Source of the DNA: an uncultured Bacillota bacterium
Lineage (GTDB): Bacteria; Bacillota; Limnochordia; Limnochordales; ZCTH02-B6
Assembly: GCA_937916565.1 (NCBI GenBank)
Contig: CALFSR010000040.1
Coordinates: 1-31,909 of the forward strand
DNA length: 31,909 nucleotides
Direction: 5' to 3'
Shown here: positions 7,815 through 15,949 of the stretch, in pieces
Layout of the letters: each line of letters begins with the position of its first letter
Numbering within the stretch: position 1 is the stretch's first letter
The notes under the pieces: generated by a model
What the model was told of the DNA's origin: nothing
What the model saw: the letters and a program-made list of their open reading frames with translations, nothing else
Database searches by the model: none
Translations under genes and position numbers: made by a program

Positions 7815-10560
7815 TCACCACACATAGTCCAGACTCAGCTGTAGGCTGTGGGAGCTGTAGCGAGCCGCCCACGTCATGTCCAGCCCGCCGCGGACCAACA
7901 AATTCTCGCCCACTTCTCCCTGGAAACCGAAGACCACCGTGAAGATATCCCGGCCGGTCTCGGCGCCCCGCACCGTGTACCAGCCGCCGCCGAGCCCCGG
8001 TTGCCGCACCGTCAGGGGCGGCGCGCCATCTCCCATCTCCCGCTCGTAGCCCAGCCGCAGCTCCGTCCGCACCCGGCGGCCGTCCCGCTCCCGCTCCTCC
8101 ACCAGCCGCAGGCCCAAGACGGCCCGCTGCGACCGGTACGTGCCGCTCTGCACCTGCAGGCCGTGCTCGCCCGTCTCCGTAAACTCCGGCTGCTGCGTCG
8201 TCACGAGCCGGAACCCAAGGCTCGGCTCCACCTGCGCCCAGCCCAGCTCCACGCTCCCCTGCACCGCCGCCTCCATCGTCCACGTGTTCGCGTCGTACCG
8301 CGCTTCCGTATCGGAGGTCAAGCCGCCCAAGGCCACCTGGCGCCGGCTGTCCACCCGGTGCCAGCCGTAGGACGCGGTCCCGGCCAGCCGCCCAGGTAAA
8401 ATCCGCCGTACACCGCCGCCTGGGTCCCCCGCAGCCGGCCCTCCGCATCGCCCCGGTCCAGCACCCGCACATGGCCTGGGCCGTGGGCCAGGGCCACGCC
8501 CAAAGCCCCCTCGCCCACGGGCAGCTCTAGCCCGGCCTGCAGCACCGTCTGCCGGGCATACCAGCCGGGGCCGTTGCCGTCGGATTTGGCCTCCGCCTGG
8601 CCCTGGCCGGCATGGACCCAGACGCCGTAGCCCCTGCCCTGACCGTTGGCGGCGCTGCCGTCCAGGCCGGCGCCCGCACCTGTGCCCGGGCCGGTCTTGT
8701 ACCATCGGGAGAGGGCACGATCCTGCAGGCTCTGCGACAGCGCCCGGGCCGCGCCGTCCACCGCCATGGGCAGCGCCGTCAGGGCATCGCCCGACAGCTG
8801 GTCCGCCGCCGCCCGCTGCGCAGGGCTGCCCGGTTCCTGCTCCGCCACATAGCCCATCAACGGCCCGCCGCCGGACACCGCACCATCGCTGAGGTAGCCC
8901 AGCACCGCCCGCTGGTTGGCGCTGTACGGCGCGCCCGGAGCCAGGAACTCCCGTCCGGCCACGGTCACCACGATCCGGTCGCCGACGACGGCCGGCGCCT
9001 CCAACAAGAGCGCCCCGACCCGGCTGGGCGCGGTGGCAAAAAGGTCCACCACGCCGCCGCCGGCCTGCACGAGGGTGAAGCTTTCCCCGTCTTTGGGCAG
9101 CGTGGCCAGGCCGAGCCGGAGTTCGGTTTCCGAAGCGTCCACCGCGTCCTCGGTGGTCAACGGGATGGGACCGTCTTGATGCAGAGTGACGCCCAGGACC
9201 GGTCCCACGTGGTAGTGCACCATGTGCACGGACCCGCCGTGGATGAAGGTCCCGCCCTCCCAGCTGTTGTCGCCCGTCAGGGTCAGGGTGCCCTCGCCCC
9301 GCTTGATAAGGGCGCCGGGTCCGTCGATGTCGTTGCTCCACGTGGAGTCGTAGCCCTGGGTGTCGACGTCAAAGTCCCGCACAAACCGGGCCGGGCCCCG
9401 GACGGCCTTGCCCACGTTGAGCAGGCCCCAGCCGTAGACGTCGTCGACGCCAGGTTCGCCGATGTCGGTGGCCGTGGTCAAAAGGGTCTGCTGCAGGTGA
9501 TACGCGCTAAAGTAAGGGAACGCCTGCTTGACCAGGGCCGCCGCGCCCGCCACATGGGGCGTCGCCATCGACGTGCCGGCTAAGCGTAGGTAGTCGTTGT
9601 AGTGGGCCATGACGGAGTAGATCCCACCGGGGACTCCCTCGGGCGGGGGCGGCGGCCAAGGTATCTCGGTGGGAAGCGCGGAGTCTGGCCGCTCACTGTC
9701 GCCGCCTGGGGCCGCCAAGCACCATTCCTTGGCGTTGGGACCGCATTTGTTGGAGTAGGACGCCAACTCAAAGTGCCCGTTGCCATCCGGCAAAGTGACG
9801 GCTGCCACGGCCAGCCAGTTGTCCCTGGGCTCAGCTCCGGGAAGAGGTGGGGCAAGCCAGGCAGGAGCCCGACCTCTGGCAAAGACGCGTTTCCGGCGGC
9901 GATCACTGCCAACGTACCTGCGTCGACGAGCTGCGGGAGCATGTCAATGAACAGGGGAGCAAGCCTCTCTACCTCTTCCTTGGTCCAAGAAGAGACTGGT
10001 TTCTCCTCCAGCGACAGTTCCATGCTGACGTTGATGATGGGGACGCCGCTCTCCACGAGGAATCGCCATCCTGTGGCGAAGATAGGGTCAATGCCAGGGA
10101 GGATCGGATCCTGCAGATCGCTGACACTCACCGGCAGAGCAATGACGCGCACCGGCGTCAATTTGGCGTCGAACGCAACGCCGTGCATGCCTACTCCGTC
10201 CCGACGGGCGGCGATAATGCCGCCCACGTGCGATCCGTGGCAAGCGAAATCGCGGGATTCCTCGGGTGGGAACAGAACGCCCGGAGGTCCGGGGTAAAAA
10301 CCCTCCGTCAAATGTCCCTGGAACTCCCAGTGCCCACCGTCTATCCCTGTGTCAAATACGCCGACCACGACGCCGCGCCCGGTGAAGCCCAGGGCATAGG
10401 CCTCGGCGGCATTGATCATGCTCAAGCCTTCCTGCCGGAGGTATTCCTCATCTTCCCATTCCGCCGCGCCGGGCGCCTGGGCCCCGCCAGGCAGCGCCGC
10501 CGCCAAAAGCATGGATAAAATGGACAAGAGCACCGCGTATCGACGCAAGTTAAGATTCAC
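7815..10560 (-). pseudogene. Subtilase (S8) autotransporter serine protease, two frame breaks
   Basis: Three overlapping frames reconstruct one autotransporter of about 915 residues. Part 1 starts at GTG 10560 with a signal peptide (LRRYAVLLSILSMLLAAAL) and carries the protease Asp (VFDTGIDGG, about D70), His (CHGSHVGG, about H108) and the oxyanion Asn (AAGNAS). Part 2 holds the Ser motif GTSMATPHVAG, a passenger repeat typical of autotransporters (GEGTLTLTGDNSWEGGTFIHGG) and the start of the barrel. Part 3 finishes the barrel and ends LQLSLDYVW, with the terminal aromatic expected of an outer-membrane protein. The breaks lie near 9822-9829 and 8385-8396. Each is explained by one missing base in a GC-rich run, so the gene could be intact with sequencing errors or a recent pseudogene. 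Such proteins export their protease through their own barrel to the cell surface, which requires an outer membrane. Confidence 0.85.
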
Positions 10561-10711
10561 CGCCAATCGCCCCCCCAATTGCCTGGCGCACGAGCAGCCG
10601 TGAACCGAACTCCCTTCCCTTCCAATTTCCAGTATTTGATCGTATTTGTCGAGGAAACAATGTCCTGAAAGTGACATGCAAGCCCTTCTGCACTTAAGCG
10701 AAAACGTTCAC

Positions 10712-11191
10712 TCAGGCGAAGGCGGCACCCAAGCGCCAGACGTAGGGAAGGCTGCGGCAGCGATCGGCCAGCCGCTGGTCAGCGGTAATCAGGGGCACCT
10801 GCAGGGTCTGGGCGAGAAAGACGTAGGCCGCGTCGTAAACGGTGATGTTGTACCGTAAAGCGAGCGCCGCCATCAGCGGGAAGGCGTCCGGGGTGAACTC
10901 CATGGTGTGCAGCGGGACGGTCCGGAAAATCTCCCACGGCTCGGTCCGGGCACCGCTGGAAAACTGCTCATCCCGTGAATAGCGCAACGCATTCGCAACC
11001 TCATACCAAAATAGGCTGGGCACCGACAGACGCAACCGCCCGTCGACGGCACCCCGGGCGTACTGCCGGGCCTCTTCGGCCAAATCCTCTGTGACGATCC
11101 ATTTCAGCGCCACCGAAGCGTCCACCACGTAATGGGCCAAATATCCCGGTGGGACTTCTCGGACTAAGGCCAGTCCGCGGCTTTCTACCAT
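10712..11191 (-). CDS. vapC: VapC-type toxin, PIN-domain ribonuclease
   Basis: This 159-residue PIN-domain protein is the toxin half of a type II toxin-antitoxin pair; relatives cleave RNA with bound magnesium. The acidic residues of the active site are visible in YVVDASVALKW, YEVANALR, YDAAYVFLAQ and ITADQRLA. ATG at 11191 has GGGAGG nine bases upstream. It overlaps the antitoxin stop in the 7-base string ATGGTAG, so translation is coupled and the antitoxin is made first. Confidence 0.88.
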   Translation of the reverse strand: MVESRGLALVREVPPGYLAHYVVDASVALKWIVTEDLAEEARQYARGAVDGRLRLSVPSLFWYEVANALRYSRDEQFSSGARTEPWEIFRTVPLHTMEFTPDAFPLMAALALRYNITVYDAAYVFLAQTLQVPLITADQRLADRCRSLPYVWRLGAAFA

Positions 11192-11433
11192 GCCCGATTG
11201 CCCTCCCGCATGCTGCGGATCATGGTCACCGCGTCGGCCGGAAGCTCCACCCGCACCCTCTCCAGCAAGCCCAAGACCTTATCCCGGTCGATGGGCTCCG
11301 AACGGGGCGGACGGTAGGCTCGGATGGCTTCTCGAATCAACTCGCTTCGGGACTTGCCCGTCTGCCGCTCCCACTCCTCTAGGCGCCGCAGTTCCTCCTG
11401 AGTGAGCGTGATATTGACCCGTACGTATTCCAC
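11185..11433 (-). CDS. vapB: VapB-type ribbon-helix-helix antitoxin
   Basis: This 82-residue protein starts at GTG 11433, where AAGGAGAG lies seven bases upstream; the frame stays open to 11463. The N-terminus is a ribbon-helix-helix DNA-binding fold (VEYVRVNITLTQEELRRLEE, then SRSELIREAIRAY), as in CopG/VapB antitoxins. The C-terminal tail would wrap the toxin. The gene directly precedes and overlaps vapC. A palindrome 26 bases upstream of the start is the likely autoregulatory operator. Confidence 0.85.
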   Translation of the reverse strand: MEYVRVNITLTQEELRRLEEWERQTGKSRSELIREAIRAYRPPRSEPIDRDKVLGLLERVRVELPADAVTMIRSMREGNRAW

Positions 11434-11458
11434 GCGCCATCTCTCCTTGCCCCTATGA

Positions 11459-11476
11459 TACACACGCCAGTGTGTA
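11459..11476. promoter_or_regulatory. Palindromic operator upstream of vapBC
   Basis: A perfect inverted repeat, TACACAC-GCCA-GTGTGTA, lies just upstream of vapB. Ribbon-helix-helix antitoxins usually repress their own promoter by binding such repeats, so this is the probable VapB or VapBC binding site. Confidence 0.55.
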
Positions 11477-11612
11477 CTGACAAGGGCAACAAGCCTGCCA
11501 TTGGCACTGTTTCATGCGGCGGCCGTTGCGGTCTTCAACGCCTCAGGGAATGGTTCGGGGTTCCGCATTGACACGACATCGAATTCCAGCCCCTTCGCCG
11601 CATGGCACGTCG

Positions 11613-12254
11613 TCAAGGTACTTCCTCCGGAAGGGGATCATAGCGGAGCACCGAGAATCCGCGAGGGTCAAAGGCGCCAACCAGATCCATTACGCCTAGG
11701 CGCGCGATTCGCGGCAGCCGCCACCGTTCACGCCAATGTTCGATCAGCTGTTCCATCGGACGATTCTTATACGCGGGTGCCTGCGCCTCACCGAGCAGGT
11801 ACTCCCGGAAATTGTCCGCCAGCGGCACAGCCCAGATGCCGCGCCGGAACGAGTGCTGAAGGCTTAGCTCAGCGTCGACCCCCAGGAGCTTACAAGCGGC
11901 CCGAATGACCCGCAGGCGCCAGTTGGGACCTGCGCCGAAGTGGTTGGGCAAACGGATCTGGTTTGCCTCGAGGAGAGCCCGCATCAACCCAAAGGTGCGC
12001 GGCGAGATGTGCATGGAACCGTAGCCGCGGGTAACCCCGACGAGCTGGTACAAGGCCTCCCCTTGGTACGTCAGACGGTTGTACTGTGACGAGCGGGCGC
12101 CGAAGAGACTCGTGGTAACCAAGAGAACCAGATCCGCCAATTCCCTCGTTCGGGACAGGGTCAGGTGGTGGCTGGCAGTAAAGTAGACCAGCCGCTTCCC
12201 GCCGAGCTGATTGTTGTGCGGACGAAAGGGTCCCATGACATAGATGTCCATCAT
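11613..12254 (-). CDS. Conserved-looking protein of unknown function
   Basis: The product is 213 residues and I cannot assign it to a family with confidence. The sequence looks like a real folded protein: LVYFTASHHLTLSRTRELADL, a GARSSQYNRLTY segment, GVTRGYGSMHISPRTF, and GAGPNWRLRVIRAACKLLGVD followed by FRRGIWAVPLADNFREYLLGE. No signal peptide or membrane segment is visible. It begins ATGATG at 12254 without a good ribosome site, and the start looks abrupt, so it may be the C-terminal part of a longer ancestral protein. A faint memory of DUF4338/DruA-like proteins was not strong enough to call. It is next to vapBC in a decayed, accessory-looking stretch. Confidence 0.5.
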   Translation of the reverse strand: MMDIYVMGPFRPHNNQLGGKRLVYFTASHHLTLSRTRELADLVLLVTTSLFGARSSQYNRLTYQGEALYQLVGVTRGYGSMHISPRTFGLMRALLEANQIRLPNHFGAGPNWRLRVIRAACKLLGVDAELSLQHSFRRGIWAVPLADNFREYLLGEAQAPAYKNRPMEQLIEHWRERWRLPRIARLGVMDLVGAFDPRGFSVLRYDPLPEEVP

Positions 12255-12913
12255 GACGCCGGTGCGTTCTGTTCGCGCGGAGACGCCCTACGTACTCTGT
12301 AGATTGCGACCTCCAGTAATACCTGAAATATCTGGCAGGTGTCCCGGCCGTTTGAGTCTCCCACAGTGTTCCAACCCCGGCCAGACAAGAGGGTAACCGC
12401 GGTCGGCCAACAAACCTCTCCTGGCGGGTTCGCGGGTGGCGGGTCCATCTGGCGTGGGGCTCGCAGCACGGATTCTCGAGCCGCGTTCAATCACCGAAGG
12501 GTTGAACGCGATCATGGTAGATGCCCCATCCGAATCCACGAAAGAAATGGCAGTGCGGCTAAGATGGATGGCTTTCACCGCGCCCGCGAGCCGCCGAGGA
12601 TGGCGTCTCAGCGTTTCGAGAACGGCTCGATTCCTGGCCGCCCCAGCACACGTCCCTTCCCGCAGCTCACACTAACAATGCCCTCCAGCGCCATCCGCCT
12701 CACCCCTCCCCCCAGCAGGACGCGATACGACGCCCAGCGCGGGCCACGGCTGGGGGCTGTTATCGTTATTCTTCCGCCGGCTTTGAGCCTCCTGTCTCAT
12801 TTTGATTATTTCGTCGCTTAATGTTGTTTAATAGGAGTTAATGCGAAACCCCATTGCGGCGCGCACCACGATGACGCGGTGCTCGGGTGATACAAAAGGC
12901 AGCCAACGACTAG
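12255..12913. other. Gap without a convincing gene
   Basis: No gene is supported here. Two short overlapping minus-strand frames occur (12251-12490 and 12288-12578). The second starts GTG with KAIHLSRTAISFVDSDG, which looks faintly protein-like, but it lacks a ribosome site and soon turns low-complexity. The stretch around 12795-12840 is AT-rich compared with its surroundings. It contains AGGAG before an ATG at 12841, but that frame stops after 26 codons. The region looks like degraded coding DNA. Confidence 0.4.
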
Positions 12914-13306
12914 CCCGATAACGGGATCGACCTCTACTGGGATGCTTCCGCCCTGCTCTATTCTCTCCCAAGCCTACCAGAACACCGGCTGTGGCGCGGA
13001 TTCCTGACGGATGGGTCGGGATGGGTGGGCGGCGTGGGTGCGCTGCTCTTCATGCGCTTCGTGCACGGCATCGGCTGGGCCTTCGCGACGACGGCAGCGT
13101 CTAGCGCCGTGTCCGACATCGTGCCTACCACCCGCCGCGGCGAAGGCATGGGCTGGTACGGCTTGGCCATGACCCTCGCCATGGCAGTAGGGCCCATGCT
13201 GGGCACATGGACGCTCGAGCAGGGATCCTTTGGCGGTGTGTTCCTGCTTGCCACCGGCTTGGCCGTAGCGGCGCTGGCGGCGGTGTCCCTCCCCCGTTAT
13301 CCCTAG
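12914..13306 (+). pseudogene. MFS transporter fragment
   Basis: From about 13025 the frame encodes a recognisable piece of a major facilitator transporter: GGVGALLFMRFVHGIGWAFATTAASSAVSDIVPTTRRGEGMGWYGLAM, then two further hydrophobic segments. This corresponds to roughly helices 3 to 6 and includes the RRGE loop typical of MFS proteins. A full protein would be about 400 residues. Here the first helices are missing, the upstream residues (from 12914) do not fit the family, and a stop at 13304-13306 follows SLPRYP. It is a remnant and not expected to transport anything. Confidence 0.7.
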
Positions 13307-13353
13307 TTGGGTTCGCTCGGTACCGGCACGATTCCTGCGACCCGTTGTCCATA

Positions 13354-13713
13354 TCAGCGGTTCGCGTTGCTGCTGCCGTCTGAGCCCGGAGCACCCCTCG
13401 AGGGACGAGTGCCCGCCGCCGTATACGCCGACGGGCTCAGCAAGATAAAACCGGCCGCCAAGACCGGATACATGTCCTGCACCCGAATCCAACCGATTAC
13501 AAACACGACAAGGCCCAGCAAGAGCCGGGGCACCAGCCCGACCCAGCGGTCCAGGACGTAGCCGGCGGCGTGCGCGGCGAAAACGGCGGCGACCACGGGC
13601 CAGAGGGGCACACCGCCAAGCCCCGCCGTCCACACACGCAGCAGGCCCGCCAGCAAAACGCTACTGACAATCAATGCCCGCCAGCGTGGATTTGCCGCGA
13701 GCCACTCGGCCAA
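13354..13713 (-). CDS. Small membrane protein of unknown function
   Basis: This 119-residue protein has three or four hydrophobic segments (IVSSVLLAGLLRVW, VVAAVFAAHAAGYVL, LLLGLVVFVIGWI, VLAAGFILLSPS) and a polar C-terminal tail. The only in-frame start is TTG at 13713, with GGAG five bases upstream. A stronger GGAGGTGA lies further up, six bases before an in-frame ATC codon. I recognise no family. It stands alone between the MFS fragment and a truncated regulator. Confidence 0.5.
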   Translation of the reverse strand: MAEWLAANPRWRALIVSSVLLAGLLRVWTAGLGGVPLWPVVAAVFAAHAAGYVLDRWVGLVPRLLLGLVVFVIGWIRVQDMYPVLAAGFILLSPSAYTAAGTRPSRGAPGSDGSSNANR

Positions 13714-13913
13714 CCGTGCTCCGATGGTGCTTCACCTCCAGCCTGCCGGGGACGGTGGCGCCGGCCACCTTCTTCTTACCCTATCTTAGCCCGTCGTGGG
13801 GGCGTTCTGCTATGAGGTTCCCAAGGATTTCCGCTTGGCGCAGGCGCCTAAGGGCTCTATGCGGACTGCGGGAGACCGCGCATGAGAACTCCCGGAAACC
13901 GCCCGGCTGGATT

Positions 13914-14612
13914 CTAGGAGACTCCCGGGGCCGACTTGGCGACATACGCGGACGGCTTGATGACCCATTTCGGCGTCACGCCCACGTAACGGTGGAACAG
14001 GCGCTGCAGGTGCCTTGCGGACACGCCGGCCCGTTGGCTCAACTGCTCGACGCGTATGACGTTCCGGTCGTGCATGACTTCGTCAACGATCCGGCTCACC
14101 CAGTCCGCCCGGGCGTCGGGTTCCGGGGCGCGCTTCGCCAGGGCGGCTTCAGCTGCGTCCGCCATGGCCACCGGGTAATCCGCGTCCAGTACCGCGTGCA
14201 TCCACCGCTCCGCCTGGCCGCCAAACACCTCCGCGGCCGCTACCGTTCGGCCGGTCAGGAGCGCCACGTCCTTGCGCCAAAACGGGAAGAAGCCTTCAGC
14301 CCGAAACCGGACGCCCAGCACCCGGCCCGCCCCGCGCAGTTCCCGCACGAAGGGCCTTCTCGGGATGCCGTACACCAGCGCCCGCCGGCCGGCGTCGTCT
14401 TCTTCAAAGGCCAAGTGGACGCACGGAAACGAGAGCACCGTCTGGGTGTACGACTCGCCGGAAGCCACGTGATAGCGGACGCACCAGTAGTGCTCGACGA
14501 ACGGGCGCAGCTCGGGTCCGGGCTGGAAGCGGTCCAGAGAAAACTTGTCCTTTCCGGCCGCGGCATGGACGATGCCGCGGGTTGAGGTCGACGGCGAGCG
14601 TTGTACCGGCAC
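13914..14612 (-). CDS. AraC-family regulator, C-terminally truncated
   Basis: The 232-residue product starts at GTG 14612 with AAGGGG six bases upstream. The N-terminal part (FQPGPELRPFVEHYWCVRY, then FPCVHLAFEED and GVRFRAEGFFPF) matches the sensor domain found in DUF6597-type AraC regulators. The first helix-turn-helix is present (RVEQLSQRAGVSARHLQRLFHRYVGVTPKWVIK). The protein then ends after an unrelated tail. The second helix-turn-helix, about 50 residues, is missing, and I found no trace of it in other frames down to 13714. DNA binding is therefore probably impaired. The gene is divergent from the VOC gene, which it may once have controlled. Confidence 0.72.
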   Translation of the reverse strand: MPVQRSPSTSTRGIVHAAAGKDKFSLDRFQPGPELRPFVEHYWCVRYHVASGESYTQTVLSFPCVHLAFEEDDAGRRALVYGIPRRPFVRELRGAGRVLGVRFRAEGFFPFWRKDVALLTGRTVAAAEVFGGQAERWMHAVLDADYPVAMADAAEAALAKRAPEPDARADWVSRIVDEVMHDRNVIRVEQLSQRAGVSARHLQRLFHRYVGVTPKWVIKPSAYVAKSAPGVS

Positions 14613-14734
14613 GGAGAGCCCCTTCCGGCGGCGGTGCCCTCGGTGTCGCGTTTTTGCAATACTTCCCCCGTCTGATTTTTTATCCTACGTATCACAGCAA
14701 GCTCCACTAGCCAAGAGGAACGGGAGGAATGCCC

Positions 14735-15250
14735 ATGAGCATCCGCGGAAGCCGCACCGGCGTAACCGGGAAGTACACGACCAACGGAACGCCCCACGGG
14801 TACACGGCCCTTACGCCCTTCATCGTCGTCGACCGGCCGGCCGAGGCCATCGCCTTTTACGAAACCGTCTTTGGCGCCAAGGCCAAGAGCGTGACGGCCA
14901 TCGGTCCCGAGGGCCGGCAGGTGATTGTTCATGCGGACCTGGACTTCGGCAACGGCTACCTGCAACTCGGTGCACCGACCCCGGCCTTCAAGCTCGTCCT
15001 GCCGCCCGGCGACGGCCAAGCCTGCTACTCCCTGGGGCTATACGTGCCCGACGTCGACCGGGTCGTCGAGCTGGCCGTGGCGCACGGAGCGACGGTGCGG
15101 GAACCTGCCCGGGACTTCGTCTCCGGCGACCACTATGCCAGCATCCTTGACCCGTTTGGCGTGCGCTGGTCCATCATGACCCGGGTCGAGGACTTGTCCG
15201 AGGAGGAGAGCGCCCGGCGGGTGGCGGAATGGAGCAAGAGCATGTCGTAA
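14735..15250 (+). CDS. VOC family protein (PhnB/glyoxalase-like)
   Basis: This 171-residue protein belongs to the vicinal oxygen chelate fold. ATG at 14735 is preferred over 14729 because GGGAGG lies seven bases before it. The paired beta-alpha-beta modules are visible: LTPFIVVDRPAEAIAFYETVFGAKAKS, then LGLYVPDVDRVVELAVAHGATV and YASILDPFGVRWSIMTRVED. This pattern is that of PhnB-like proteins of unknown substrate rather than true glyoxalase I. It is cytoplasmic. The AraC remnant is divergent, and an exported-protein gene starts 20 bases downstream, perhaps in one transcript. Confidence 0.85.
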   Translation: MSIRGSRTGVTGKYTTNGTPHGYTALTPFIVVDRPAEAIAFYETVFGAKAKSVTAIGPEGRQVIVHADLDFGNGYLQLGAPTPAFKLVLPPGDGQACYSLGLYVPDVDRVVELAVAHGATVREPARDFVSGDHYASILDPFGVRWSIMTRVEDLSEEESARRVAEWSKSMS

Positions 15251-15270
15251 GCCGACGGGGGGCAGCAAAG

Positions 15271-15906
15271 ATGAGGCGGTGGAAGCGGTGGGTCCTGGCC
15301 GTCGCCCTGGTTGCCGGCGCAAGCCTTATCGCCGTCGCGTCCGACGACGGCCTCGGCCCTGAACTGCACGTCGTGGCCGGCGGGGAAATCGTATTCGTGC
15401 GTCCACCCGATTTCGGGCTGGCGGTCCACCCTGACCAGGTGCTCGTCCAAAGCTACATCCCCGCCTGCGACTGGACCTTCGACTACTGCCTCTACTACTT
15501 GGGCCAGGGCCTTTCGGACACCAACTTCGAAAGCGCCGGCGTCCGCCTGGAGCGCCGGGACGATCTGGAGGAGCGAGAGGCGTGCATGCTCGAACCGCCC
15601 CGGGGGTACCTTTTTCTCGAGCCGTCAGTCCGGGAGGGCGACGGGTACGCGGTCAGCGAGTTTCAAGTCGGCGACGCCGCCGCCGGCCACTACGCCCAAG
15701 GCACCGTCCTCCGCCTAAGCCTGGAAGCCGCCTGCTGGGAACTGGAGACCCGCATCGCCGCCAGCCGGTTTGAGAACTGGCCGGAAGGCGCCATCGCAGA
15801 GTTCACGGCGGAAGCCCGTGCCGCCGTGGAATCACGGCTCCGTGCGGTGCTCCGCGGCGTGCGCCTCGCGGACCGCCCGGAGGTCGAGCTGTTCCCGCCG
15901 CCGTGA
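15271..15906 (+). CDS. Exported or membrane-anchored protein of unknown function
   Basis: The product is 211 residues from ATG 15271, chosen because GGGGGG lies eight bases upstream. A positively charged start and one hydrophobic stretch (MRRWKRWVLAVALVAGASLIAV) form a signal peptide or anchor. The mature part is acidic and contains four cysteines (PACDWTFDYC, EREACML, LEAACWE) that could form disulphides outside the cytoplasm. I recognise no family. It follows the VOC gene closely and is convergent with the GH13 gene. Confidence 0.6.
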   Translation: MRRWKRWVLAVALVAGASLIAVASDDGLGPELHVVAGGEIVFVRPPDFGLAVHPDQVLVQSYIPACDWTFDYCLYYLGQGLSDTNFESAGVRLERRDDLEEREACMLEPPRGYLFLEPSVREGDGYAVSEFQVGDAAAGHYAQGTVLRLSLEAACWELETRIAASRFENWPEGAIAEFTAEARAAVESRLRAVLRGVRLADRPEVELFPPP

Positions 15907-15949
15907 CCGGGGCGGCAGGCCGGCGGAGCGATAAACGCCGTCAACCAGC

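Noticed and set aside
10695..10710. LacI/CcpA-like operator around AACGTT
   Set aside because: The arms outside the central AACGTT mostly do not match, and it lies about 145 bases from the nearest start.
12288..12578. Possible small minus-strand gene starting KAIHLSRTAISFVDSDG
   Set aside because: No ribosome site, and the composition becomes random after about 35 residues; noted only within the gap entry.
15907..15949. Terminator between the convergent exported-protein and GH13 genes
   Set aside because: No stem of useful length could be found in the 43-base gap.
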